A stretch of DNA of 64,000 nt, from assembly GCA_040878185.1 (NCBI GenBank), contig JBBDMS010000059.1, forward strand, positions 156,040-220,039, written 5' to 3'. Positions 24,611 to 32,522 of the stretch are shown one piece after another. Positions within the stretch are counted from its first letter, which is position 1. Every line of letters begins with the position of its first letter. Below the pieces are notes generated by a model, which made no database searches, was not told the DNA's origin, and was given only the letters and a program-made list of their open reading frames with translations. Origin of the DNA: JAWXBK01 sp040878185. GTDB lineage: Bacteria; Pseudomonadota; Alphaproteobacteria; Dongiales; Dongiaceae. The translations under genes were made by a program, and so were the position numbers.

Positions 24611-25423
24611 TCACACCAGCGGTAGCGCGCCGTAGACGTTGCGCAGGATGATGAACCACGCGCCGACGCGACCGGGCACGAGGTAACCCTCGTCGCTCGG
24701 GATCAGGCTCTTCGAGACCGAGTTCGCGACGTTGCCGCCGATCGCTTCGATGAACCCGTCGGGAATCATGCTGCTGCCGCCATTGACGATCACCAGATCG
24801 CAATGCATCGGCAGGAATTCGCCCGGCCCGCCTGGATCATTCATCAGCGTCTCAAAATCGGGCGTTTCGGCGCCGCCCCGCGTCTTGCAGATCAGATCGC
24901 CAGGTTGCGGCCGATAACGATCGACCGCCTCGGGCAGGAAAGCCCGGCCCGGCTCACCGGCGCGGGCGACGACATCCCGCACATAGGTCCAGTGATTCTC
25001 GTTGGGAACGAACCGGTCGGCTGGCATGCCCGCCTCGACCATCACCCAGGAAATGAATGCCGCCGACCAGGGCAGATGCCACGGGCATTTGCGCTCCCAA
25101 CCGGCATAGCAGCTTGCCCAGGAATCGAATTCGCCTTCGCCGACCGCTGCCCAATAAGCAACCATATTCGGATAAACCGGGCGATCGTCTTCGGTATAGC
25201 CGGTCGGATCGATGAGTTGGACTTCGCGCCCGTTCGCATCGTAGCGATAGGCGACGAGCTGGTTGCCGAACGTCGCCCATTCCGCTTCCGCGATTTCGAT
25301 ACTGCGCTGCCAGGCGAGCTTGCCGTCGAACGGTACCGGCGGCGCAACCGGCGTCGCACAAGCGGCCAGCAGCAGTATCGACAGAAGCCAGCCGGCCATG
25401 CCGCAGCGCATCGACGATTTCAT
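24611..25423 (-). CDS. DUF2272 domain-containing lipoprotein
   Basis: A 270-residue protein starting at ATG 25423, with a lipoprotein signal (MAGWLLSILLLAAC, lipidated Cys22). Residues 90-260 match the DUF2272 pattern: PWSAAFISWVMVEAGMP, FVPNENHWTYVRDVVAR, and YRPQPGDLICKTRGG followed by FLPMHCDLVIVNGG. The Cys/His placement recalls NlpC/P60-CHAP-like hydrolases, but the catalytic residues cannot be assigned with certainty. It is probably anchored in the envelope. Transcription may come from the region shared with the GntR gene, whose stop lies 46 nt upstream on the same strand. Confidence 0.8.
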   Translation of the reverse strand: MKSSMRCGMAGWLLSILLLAACATPVAPPVPFDGKLAWQRSIEIAEAEWATFGNQLVAYRYDANGREVQLIDPTGYTEDDRPVYPNMVAYWAAVGEGEFDSWASCYAGWERKCPWHLPWSAAFISWVMVEAGMPADRFVPNENHWTYVRDVVARAGEPGRAFLPEAVDRYRPQPGDLICKTRGGAETPDFETLMNDPGGPGEFLPMHCDLVIVNGGSSMIPDGFIEAIGGNVANSVSKSLIPSDEGYLVPGRVGAWFIILRNVYGALPLV

Positions 25424-25469
25424 GACGCCGCCATCCGTCGCAGCGACCGTGCAAAGCGCTCGGACAAGT

Positions 25470-26180
25470 CTATTCGCCGGCCGCCGCGCTATCGCGCAGC
25501 ACCTGCAACGCGACCAACGAGGCATGGCGCACCTGCGCGACGCAGGCCGCTTCCATCGCATCCGGGTCGCGCGCCTTGGCCGCTTCGAGGATGCGGCGGA
25601 AATTCTGGATCGACTGTTCGGTGTCCGCTTCGCTCTGTCCGAACATGGTGGTGGTTCGCAGATACTGCATGCGCGCCCGCAGCGAGACGATCATGTTCCG
25701 GGCAAAGACGTTGCCGCATTCGTCGAAAATGATCGTGTAGAAGCGGGCGAGCGCGTCGAGCACCTCGTCGACATCGAGACGCTTGGCGGCCTGCTCATAG
25801 CGACGGACTTCCCGCTCGAGTTTGCCGAGCGCCGTGTCGCTCGCGCGACCGGCAAAGAGCCGACCCGCGAAGCCCTCGAGTACGGCGCGCACCTCGTAGA
25901 GCTGTTGTGCTTCCTCCGGCGTCACGGTCGCCACAACCGGGCCGCGATGTGGCTCGCTGGTGATGAGCCCTTCGGCTTCGAGATGGCGCAGCGCCTCGCG
26001 GATCGAGGTTCGGCTTACGCCGAGCATTTCGCAGAGCTCGCGTTCGATCAGCCGGTCGCCGGGTTTGAACTGGAGGCTCAGGATGCCTTCGCGCAGCGCC
26101 TCGATCGTTTTGGCGCGCAGCGTGGTGCTGCTCCGGTCGATACGGAGCGCGATTTTGCTTTGGCTCTTCCCCTGAGGCAT
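25470..26180 (-). CDS. GntR-family (FCD subfamily) transcriptional regulator
   Basis: A 236-residue FadR/FCD-type regulator. The winged helix is residues 20-88 (AKTIEALREGILSLQFKPGD, ERELCEMLGVSRTSIREALR, HLEAEGLITSEPHRGPVVAT). The FCD effector domain covers about residues 95-225 (VRAVLEGFAGRLFAGR, then ARFYTIIFDECGN). The recognition helix reads SRTSIREAL, unlike the SRAPVREAL of the two other GntR proteins in this window. It is divergent from the LLM monooxygenase gene, and the 267-nt gap carries the motif at 26340-26359. It is therefore a likely local repressor of that gene and of itself. Confidence 0.9.
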   Translation of the reverse strand: MPQGKSQSKIALRIDRSSTTLRAKTIEALREGILSLQFKPGDRLIERELCEMLGVSRTSIREALRHLEAEGLITSEPHRGPVVATVTPEEAQQLYEVRAVLEGFAGRLFAGRASDTALGKLEREVRRYEQAAKRLDVDEVLDALARFYTIIFDECGNVFARNMIVSLRARMQYLRTTTMFGQSEADTEQSIQNFRRILEAAKARDPDAMEAACVAQVRHASLVALQVLRDSAAAGE

Positions 26181-26339
26181 CGAGATCCGATCCTTGGCCC
26201 GCGAGCCCGACCATCCATCAGGCCCGGCGGCGGCACTCTAGCAGAGCCATGGGGCCGGTAGCGACGCCCACCGAGGGCCGGAAATGGCGGGTTCCAGCCG
26301 GGTCCGCCCGGAAATTCTCGCCCCGGCACGTTGCAGATT

Positions 26340-26359
26340 GTATGATTGTATTATAGTAT
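26340..26359. promoter_or_regulatory. Candidate operator/promoter element A1
   Basis: GTATGATTGTATTATAGTAT, an AT-rich island in GC-rich DNA, 88-107 nt before the monooxygenase start. It recurs with one mismatch at 32449-32468. Overlapping it is a fair sigma-70 promoter: TTGCAG (26331-26336), 17 nt, TAGTAT (26354-26359). Likely the site through which the divergent GntR gene controls this promoter. Confidence 0.5.
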
Positions 26360-26447
26360 AGTTCCTGTCCAGAAGCCGGGAGCGGGCGTTCCCTAAGGCC
26401 CCGGACAGCCGGATATCGCTTTCGGCACATGGATCGGAGGCACCATC

Positions 26448-27641
26448 ATGAAGATCGGTTATTTCTGCAACCCGTCGAATCCCCGCCATGAACGCGTCTA
26501 TCTCGACTGTCTGAACGACATCCGCGATCTCTCGACCTTCTGCGACCAGGCGGGTCTCGACAGCATCTGGTACGCCGAACATCATTTCAGCATCTGGGGT
26601 CGGGAGATCCTGCCGAACCCGATCATCATGGCGACCGACATCGCCGCGCGGACCAAGAACATCCGCATCGGCCTCGCCGCGGCAATCATCACCTTCTGGC
26701 ATCCGCTGCGGCTCGCGGAAGATATCGCGCTGCTCGATCAGCTCTCCGGCGGCCGCCTGGAGCTCGGCGTCGGGCGCGGCAATTACGGGCTCGAGGGCGT
26801 CAACCTCAACCCGGCGGCCGATCCGCGCAATCCGGAAGAGAATTTCAAGGTATTCGCCGACACGGTGGCGATTCTGAAGAAGGCGCTCTCGCAGCGCATC
26901 TTCTCGCACAAGGGCACCCATTACACGTTTCCGGCTCCGGGCTTCCGCTGGGACCGCGCGCATCCGGTCAACGACGCCGACTATATCGACACCGCAACCG
27001 GCGAGCTGGTCAACATCTCCACCTTCCCGCGCCCGCTGCAGCAGCCGATGCCGCCGATGTGGCAGGTCGTCGATTCGCCGCTCGCCGTGCAGTTCGCGGC
27101 CGAGAACGACATGGGCATCATCATGTGGCGCCCGCCGGTCGAGACGCTGAAGGAACGCTTCCGCCTCTACCAGGAGCGTGCGACCGCAACCCGTGGCCGC
27201 AACATACCCTTCGGCAGCGGCGTCAGCATCATGCGCGACACGTTCGTCGCCGAAACCGAGGCCGAAGCGCGCCGGATGGCCGAGTCCTATCTGATGCGGT
27301 ACCTGAACTGGAGCAACTGGCGCGGGCCGAAGATCTTCCTCAATCCGGACGAGGAATTGCCCGCCGAGCAGGAAGCCGCCCTCAAGAAGGAACTCACGTT
27401 CGAGTTCGTGAACGACCGTTCGCTGCTATTCGGCACGCCAGCCCAGGTAATCGACAAGATCGAGGAGCTTCAGGACGAGCTCAACATCGAGCAGTTGCTG
27501 ATCAACAGCTCCTGGTCCGGCATGCCGCATGAATACACGATGAGCAGCATGAAGCTGTTTGCCGACAAGGTCATGCCGAAGATCCGCGGCCGCAATCCTG
27601 CCACGGTCGAAGCCAAACGGGTCGGCGTCGCCGCCCGCTGA
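26448..27641 (+). CDS. LLM-class flavin-dependent monooxygenase (luciferase-like)
   Basis: A 397-residue bacterial-luciferase-like TIM-barrel enzyme. The N-terminal MKIGYFCNPSNPRHERVYLD leads to AGLDSIWYAEHHFSIWGREI, a hallmark of the group. The middle part has NIRIGLAAAIITFWHPLRLA and the flavin-binding segment LDQLSGGRLELGVGRGNYGL. The C-terminal LLFGTPAQVIDKIEELQDEL is also standard. Such enzymes use FMNH2 from a separate reductase and oxygen to oxidise small organics (alkanesulfonates, nitrilotriacetate, pyrimidines, ketones). The start follows a GGAGG. It heads a + strand run with a carboxymuconolactone decarboxylase-like gene and an amidohydrolase gene. No flavin reductase is visible nearby. 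Confidence 0.9.
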   Translation: MKIGYFCNPSNPRHERVYLDCLNDIRDLSTFCDQAGLDSIWYAEHHFSIWGREILPNPIIMATDIAARTKNIRIGLAAAIITFWHPLRLAEDIALLDQLSGGRLELGVGRGNYGLEGVNLNPAADPRNPEENFKVFADTVAILKKALSQRIFSHKGTHYTFPAPGFRWDRAHPVNDADYIDTATGELVNISTFPRPLQQPMPPMWQVVDSPLAVQFAAENDMGIIMWRPPVETLKERFRLYQERATATRGRNIPFGSGVSIMRDTFVAETEAEARRMAESYLMRYLNWSNWRGPKIFLNPDEELPAEQEAALKKELTFEFVNDRSLLFGTPAQVIDKIEELQDELNIEQLLINSSWSGMPHEYTMSSMKLFADKVMPKIRGRNPATVEAKRVGVAAR

Positions 27642-27739
27642 CCGGCCATCGCGATGGCGGACCGGCAGCGGTTGCGCTATCAGATCGGGGCAGACCGCCG
27701 CAGGCGGTCCTCTCGTGAACTTCTCCAGGAGAACAGGCG

Positions 27740-28141
27740 ATGAGCTCCGAAGATTTCGATCGCGGTCTGGCGATTCGCCGCGAAGTGCTGGGCGACGAAT
27801 ATGTCAACGCGGCCATCACCAATGTCGACGATTTCAATCGCGAATTCCAGAAACTGGTCACCGAATATTGCTGGGGCCGCATCTGGGGCAACAAGGGGCT
27901 CTCGCGCCAGCAGCGCAGCCTGAACAATCTTTGCATGCTGGCTGCGCTCAATCGCGCGCATGAGTTCGAGATCCACTTCAAGGGCGCGCTGCGCAACGGA
28001 TGCTCGCTCGAGGAGATCCGCGAGACGCTGATGCAGATCACAATCTATTGCGGCGTGCCGGCCGGCGTCGAAGCGTTCCGGATCGCGCGCCGGGTGCTGG
28101 CCGAACAGGCGAAGGAAGCCGGCGGTGGCACAAAGCCCTGA
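27740..28141 (+). CDS. Carboxymuconolactone decarboxylase family protein
   Basis: A 133-residue all-helical protein of the CMD family. The sequence RREVLGDEYVNAAITNVDDF, then EYCWGRIWGNKGLSRQQRSL, resembles PcaC-type 4-carboxymuconolactone decarboxylases, with a conserved HEFEIHFKGALRNGCSLEEI segment. PcaC acts in the beta-ketoadipate pathway. Others in the family are AhpD-like peroxidases, but the CXXC of AhpD is absent here. An AGGAG precedes the ATG. The last 17 nt overlap the amidohydrolase gene, indicating co-translation. Confidence 0.87.
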   Translation: MSSEDFDRGLAIRREVLGDEYVNAAITNVDDFNREFQKLVTEYCWGRIWGNKGLSRQQRSLNNLCMLAALNRAHEFEIHFKGALRNGCSLEEIRETLMQITIYCGVPAGVEAFRIARRVLAEQAKEAGGGTKP

Positions 28142-29012
28142 GCCGCAAAATTCTGAGCCCGGGCGGCCGCTGATCGACTGGCATACCAATCTCTGGCTGC
28201 CGGAGCATATCGGCGCCGATCAGCAGGCGGAGATGGGGAAGAAGACCGGGCGCAGCGTCGATGCGAGCCCGGCGGCTCACCGCGAACATGTCGTCGCCCG
28301 GTGCGAGAAGTTCGTCGTCATCGCGATGAAATGGAACCGGCTCGGGGTTCATATCCCCAACGAGTTCGTCGCCGAATATGTGCAGGAATATCGCGGCCGT
28401 GCCGTGGGCTTCGCCTGCGCCGATCCGGCGGATGCGACCGGGCCGGCCGATTTCGAACGCGCCATCGTGAAGCTCGGGCTGCACGGGCTGAAATTCTCGC
28501 CGGTCTATGCCGGGTTCCATCCCTGGTGCCGCGAGGCCTGGCGATTCTACGAGATCGCCAATGAGCTCAAGGTGCCGATCCTGTGGCATCAGTCGGCCGC
28601 CTATGCTGCACAATCGACGCTCGAGTACGGCAATCCGATCCTGCTCGACAAGATCGCGCGCGCCTTTCCCGAATTGCAGATGATCCTCGCCCATATCGGG
28701 CAGCCCTGGATTGCCGAGACCGTGCTGCTGCTGCGCAAGCATCGCCAGCTCTATACCGATCTCTCGGCGCGCTATTACCGCAAATGGCAGTGCTACAACG
28801 CGCTGATGCTCGCGATCGATTATGGCGTGACCGACCAGATCCTGTTTGGATCGGATTTCCCGATCCAGACCCCGGCGGCGGCGCGTGAATCCTTCCGCGC
28901 GATCAACGACTGGGGTCCGGACGTCGCGATCCCGCGCATTCCCGACGCGCTGATCGACGACATTCTCTATAATCGGCCGCTCGAACTGCTCTGGCCCGAG
29001 GGCATCGCGTGA
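28125..29012 (+). CDS. Amidohydrolase family (amidohydro_2) protein, altered metal site
   Basis: A 295-residue TIM-barrel amidohydrolase related to ACMSD, 2-pyrone-4,6-dicarboxylate hydrolase and gamma-resorcylate decarboxylase. The first-strand metal motif is not HXH but DWHTN (His20, Asn22). Later ligands are present: ILWHQSA, MILAHIGQPW and LFGSDFPIQTP. The missing second His may change or weaken the usual metal site. It starts with GTG at 28125, overlapping the upstream gene by 17 nt. Placement with a CMD gene and a monooxygenase suggests decarboxylation or hydrolysis of an aromatic or lactone intermediate; this is inference. Confidence 0.83.
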   Translation: MAQSPEPQNSEPGRPLIDWHTNLWLPEHIGADQQAEMGKKTGRSVDASPAAHREHVVARCEKFVVIAMKWNRLGVHIPNEFVAEYVQEYRGRAVGFACADPADATGPADFERAIVKLGLHGLKFSPVYAGFHPWCREAWRFYEIANELKVPILWHQSAAYAAQSTLEYGNPILLDKIARAFPELQMILAHIGQPWIAETVLLLRKHRQLYTDLSARYYRKWQCYNALMLAIDYGVTDQILFGSDFPIQTPAAARESFRAINDWGPDVAIPRIPDALIDDILYNRPLELLWPEGIA

Positions 29013-29042
29013 TCGCCGAATTCCGGTGTGAGGATCGTGCGC

Positions 29043-29468
29043 CTATTTCTTTCGGTCGAGATCGGCCTCGTTCTCCAGAATCGCCTTTTCCATCGACGCC
29101 GTATCGGTATACGAGCGTACTTCGCGGATCTTGTCGCCTTCGAAGCGGCAGATCCAGCAATAGGTGTTCTCGATCGGCTTGCCGTTAAGCGCGGTCGAGA
29201 TCGAATGCATTTCGACAATACCGTGATCGCCCGACACCAGCACATGCCGGACCGAAATCTTCAGCGGCACGTTGGGATTGCGGATGCGGTTGATGCGGCC
29301 ATGCGCCTTGGTCAGGAATTCTTCCTTGCCGCGATAGGTCGCCGCCAGCGTGTGGTTACCCATGATGCTGACTTCGACATCGTCGGCCATCTTGTCGAAG
29401 AAAGCCTGCCGGTTGCCGGTTTCGAGATTGCGAAACAGCGATTCGACGTAGTCGCGGGTGATGGCCAT
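29043..29468 (-). CDS. NTF2/SnoaL-like protein
   Basis: A 141-residue alpha+beta cone protein (YVESLFRNLETGNRQAFFDK, GNHTLAATYRGKEEFLTKAH, HGIVEMHSISTALNGKPIEN, YCWICRFEGDKIREVRSYTD). SnoaL-like proteins are isomerases, cyclases or dehydratases of small metabolites, or just ligand binders. No catalytic residues can be named with certainty. It is on the minus strand, directly downstream of the DMT exporter gene (60-nt gap) and convergent with the amidohydrolase gene. Confidence 0.83.
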   Translation of the reverse strand: MAITRDYVESLFRNLETGNRQAFFDKMADDVEVSIMGNHTLAATYRGKEEFLTKAHGRINRIRNPNVPLKISVRHVLVSGDHGIVEMHSISTALNGKPIENTYCWICRFEGDKIREVRSYTDTASMEKAILENEADLDRKK

Positions 29469-29528
29469 GTCGGGTTTCCTTCTGGATCAGTCGATCGATG
29501 GGTTGATGCTGTTGCGAGAGGGCGGCGT

Positions 29529-30485
29529 TCAGCCGTCGACGGTCGGCGGCATGACGGGCGGGCGTTTGGCATGGACGACGCAGGCAATGCCGGCCAGCAC
29601 CAGGACGAGCGCGCCGATTTCGGCCCACCCGATTGTCTCGCCCAGCAACGCAGCGCTGCCGAGCACGCCGACGACCGGCACGCCGAACATGCTGATGGCG
29701 GCAACCGGTGCTGGAAACAGCATGACGATCTTGAACCAGCACCAGTGACAGAAGATCGTTGCCATCAGGACCGTGTAGCAGAGGCCGGCGACGGCCTGGA
29801 AACTGATGCCGCCCGCGGCCTGCGCGGCGTCGGTCAGCCCGGCGCCGGTCAGCCAGGCGGCGAGATAGATCGGGATACCCCCGACCAGGACCGTCCATCC
29901 GGCCAGCACGGTGAGCGGCGTCTGCCAGACATAGGCTTTCATGCCGATGGTACCGGCACCCGCACAGATCGCGGCGACGATCATGAGAAGCGCACCCAGC
30001 GGCGCCTTGCCGAGCGCGGCGATGTCGGGCCCGATCAACAGCGCAAGCCCGCCGAGACCGAGCGTAAGGCCGATCGTGCGGCGCCAGGTCAGCGGCTCAC
30101 GCAACAGCCAGATGCCGAGCAGCGTCACCCAGATCGGAATCGTGTTGGCGATGATCGAGGCGCGACCGGCCGGCATCATCGACAGCCCGTAGGCCGAGGC
30201 GACGTGCCAGCCGGTAATGTGAAACAGCGTGACCGAGATCAGGGGTCGCAATTCGCGCCGGGGAACGCGGAGGGAAAAGCCGAAGATTCGCGCGAGCACG
30301 AGCAGGCCGGTGCCGCCGGCGGCAAGCGCGATCGTGCGCTGCAACAGTGGATCGACCTCGTTCAATGCGAATTTGGAGGCGGGCCAGTTCATGCCCCAGC
30401 TCACGATCATGAGCGCCATCAGCACGAGGCCATAGACCGGCCAGCGCGTCGTCGTCGGTGCCGTGGCGGTCGAATCGCTGCTCAT
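29529..30485 (-). CDS. EamA/DMT-family transporter
   Basis: A 318-residue inner-membrane protein with ten predicted helices in two EamA repeats (first: MIVSWGMNWPASKFALNEVD, ISVTLFHITGWHVASAYGLS, NTIPIWVTLLGIWLLREPLT; second: YTVLMATIFCHWCWFKIVML, GSAALLGETIGWAEIGALVL). DMT proteins export amino acids, nucleosides or drugs; the substrate here is unknown. The ATG at 30485 is the sensible start, with the upstream open frame being too hydrophilic. It is divergent from an alpha/beta hydrolase gene and followed by the NTF2-like gene. It may export a pathway product. Confidence 0.88.
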   Translation of the reverse strand: MSSDSTATAPTTTRWPVYGLVLMALMIVSWGMNWPASKFALNEVDPLLQRTIALAAGGTGLLVLARIFGFSLRVPRRELRPLISVTLFHITGWHVASAYGLSMMPAGRASIIANTIPIWVTLLGIWLLREPLTWRRTIGLTLGLGGLALLIGPDIAALGKAPLGALLMIVAAICAGAGTIGMKAYVWQTPLTVLAGWTVLVGGIPIYLAAWLTGAGLTDAAQAAGGISFQAVAGLCYTVLMATIFCHWCWFKIVMLFPAPVAAISMFGVPVVGVLGSAALLGETIGWAEIGALVLVLAGIACVVHAKRPPVMPPTVDG

Positions 30486-30574
30486 GCGCGCGGCTCCCGG
30501 AGCGCCGCCGCGCAACGACGCGGCACGACAGAGAAGCGATCCCACCGTTCAGAACGCTGAGAGGAGAAATACCC

Positions 30575-31432
30575 GTGGAAGGCAAGTATATCGACGCGAA
30601 CGGGGTCAGGACCCATTACATCGACCGCGGCAACGGCCCGGTCGTCCTTTTGATGCATGGCGCCTCGGTCGCCGTGGATAGCTGGTGCACCTGGCGCTTC
30701 ACCATCGAGGCGCTGGCGAGCCGCTTCCGCGTCGTCGCCTTCGACCAGATCGGTTTTGGCCGCAGCGACATGCCGAAGGACGGACGCTACGTGAACCGCG
30801 TCGACCGCTGCACGCATGCCTTTGCCTTCCTCGATGCGATGAAGATCGACCGCGCGTTTTTGGTCGGCCATTCCGAGGGCGGGTTCATGGCCGCCTATAT
30901 GGCGATCCAGCGCCCCGGCCTCGCCGCAGGCGTCGTCATCGTGACCAGCGGTGCGACGGCACCGAAGCTGGGCGGCGATCGCGACCGTGAATGGTTTGCA
31001 GCCAGCAAGGCGGCGTACGACTATGCCGGCGGCGTCGATACCGAGGACGATTTCATCCGCACCAATTCGAGCCTCGCCATGTCGGGCGATCCCGAAGCCG
31101 AGGCGATCCTGCGCGACTGCTATCGGCGCGGCCGCGCGGCCGGCCAGATCGAGATGTTCCGGCATCTGCCCGAGAGCGAGACCAGTATCGAAGGCTATAT
31201 CCAGACTCAGGAGCGGCATGTTCATCCGCATCTCGCCTCGCTCAAGGCGCCGATCCTGCTGATCTGGGCTGCGAACGATCCGACCGTGCCGATCGAGCGC
31301 GGCGTCGCGCTGCAGCGCATCGCGAAACATGCCGATCTGCATGTGCTGGGCGATGCCTCGCATATGGTGATGCTCGACCGCGCCGACGCGTTCAATCGCT
31401 TGCTCGGAGGCTGGTGCGCCAACGCGCGCTAG
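30575..31432 (+). CDS. Alpha/beta hydrolase, meta-cleavage-hydrolase-like (copy 1)
   Basis: A 285-residue alpha/beta hydrolase starting at GTG 30575 behind GAGGAG. The nucleophile is Ser100 in VGHSEGGF. The acid is in LLIWAANDPTVPIERG and the base in GDASHMVMLDRA. The oxyanion region is LMHGASVAVDSW, and DQIGFGRSDMPKDG is typical of carbon-carbon hydrolases of the BphD/MhpC type and related esterases. It is a close paralogue of the gene at 32523-33380: same length, same GHSEG, PKLGGD/PRLGGD and HPHLASL/HPHLGSL blocks. It ends in a 3-nt overlap with the minus-strand hydrolase relic. Confidence 0.88.
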   Translation: MEGKYIDANGVRTHYIDRGNGPVVLLMHGASVAVDSWCTWRFTIEALASRFRVVAFDQIGFGRSDMPKDGRYVNRVDRCTHAFAFLDAMKIDRAFLVGHSEGGFMAAYMAIQRPGLAAGVVIVTSGATAPKLGGDRDREWFAASKAAYDYAGGVDTEDDFIRTNSSLAMSGDPEAEAILRDCYRRGRAAGQIEMFRHLPESETSIEGYIQTQERHVHPHLASLKAPILLIWAANDPTVPIERGVALQRIAKHADLHVLGDASHMVMLDRADAFNRLLGGWCANAR

Positions 31433-32232
31433 ACCTTGCCGGCCCGGCGCTGCACGAAATCGGCGATCGCAGCATTGAGCTGGTCCGCCGCTTCCAGCGT
31501 CGACATATGCGGGATACCGGGAAAGATCTGCAGCTCGGATCCCGCGATGCGGTGGTTCATCTCCTGCGCCATGCGCGTCGTCTGCCCGGGATCGTTGTCG
31601 CCGGTGATGACCAGGGTTGGCGTTCGAATTTCGCCGAGCCGGTGGAGCAACTGCCGATCGACTTCGGAATAAAGCTGATAGACCGCGGAGTAAGGTACCG
31701 GGTCGTTGGCCAGCAGGCGCTCCCGCCAATACTCGATCAGCGCCGGGTGTTTGCTGGCGAATCCGTCGGTGAACCAGCGTTTGAGCGCACCATCGACAAC
31801 GGCCGGCGGTCCGCCGGCCGCGACTTGTGCAACGCGTGCATCGACCGCAGCCTGCTCTTACGCGGTGCGCGCGCAGGCAGAGCTGACGATGATCAGGGCT
31901 GCGATGCGATCCGGATAGTCGGCCGCGAACGCCTGCCCGATCGATCCGCCCAGCGAAAAACCAGCGACGACCGCGCGCGGGATCGCGAGATGATCGAGCA
32001 GCTCGACGATCTGCTGCGAGAACTGCGGGAACTTCCACGGCCCCGCCGGTTTTTCCGAGCGGCCATGGCCGAGATTATCGGGGCGGATGATCCGGAAGCG
32101 ATCGCGCAGCGCCGGAACCTGCCAGTCCCAGACCGTGTGGTCGCCGCCCATGCCGTGGATCAGGACCAGCGGCGTGCCGCTGCCTTCCTCCACATAAAAA
32201 GTCTCGCTGTGAGGTAACCGAACGAGGGGCAT
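31429..32232 (-). pseudogene. Alpha/beta hydrolase gene interrupted by an in-frame stop
   Basis: One continuous frame runs from ATG 32232 (after AGGAAG) to TAG at 31429-31431 and would give a 267-residue hydrolase. It has VLIHGMGGDHTVWDWQVPAL, the nucleophile VAGFSLGGSIGQ, the acid TLVITGDNDPG and the base FPGIPHMSTLEAA. Codon 125 is TAA (31860-31858), after SSACARTA and before EQAAVDARVAQVAAGG. Both halves are fully protein-like and in the same frame, so a single point change (for example CAA or GAA to TAA) explains it. Only the first half would be made, without the acid and His. Either a recent pseudogene or a sequencing error. Its class resembles 3-oxoadipate enol-lactonase (PcaD). Confidence 0.82.
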
Positions 32233-32448
32233 TCCTGTCTTCCTCCGACCAGGCCGGCGATGGCGGCCGGCATCCTCCGGGATCGAGCCGATTTGCCCGA
32301 ACCGGACCCTGCCGGCGGCGGAGAGCCTAACCAAAAGCCGCGGCTATCCGCCATAACCCGTGTTCGGCCCCGGCGAAAAATCGGCCAGACGGCGCTTTCG
32401 TCCCTGGCGAACGCGCGGCCGGCCCTTGAGTCTCCCGCCCAATAGATC

Positions 32449-32468
32449 GTATGATTGTATTACAGTAT
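32449..32468. promoter_or_regulatory. Candidate operator/promoter element A2
   Basis: GTATGATTGTATTACAGTAT differs from the element at 26340-26359 at one base. It lies 55-74 nt before the start of the second alpha/beta hydrolase gene. TTGAGT at 32426-32431 with an 18-nt spacer to TATGAT (32450-32455) gives a possible promoter. Shared control with the LLM monooxygenase gene is likely. Confidence 0.5.
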
Positions 32469-32522
32469 GCCAAACTCGGCGTCCAGCCGCGGCGGGCTCC
32501 ACGCGTGACGACAGAGGTATCG

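Noticed and set aside
29028..30560. A 510-codon + strand frame opposite the DMT transporter and NTF2-like genes
   Set aside because: Low-complexity Arg/His/Gln-rich sequence with no domain; both minus-strand genes are good family matches.
31429..31860. The downstream half of the broken hydrolase as a separate small gene
   Set aside because: It has no credible start or ribosome-binding site and carries only the acid and His of the triad; it is the continuation of the upstream half in the same frame.
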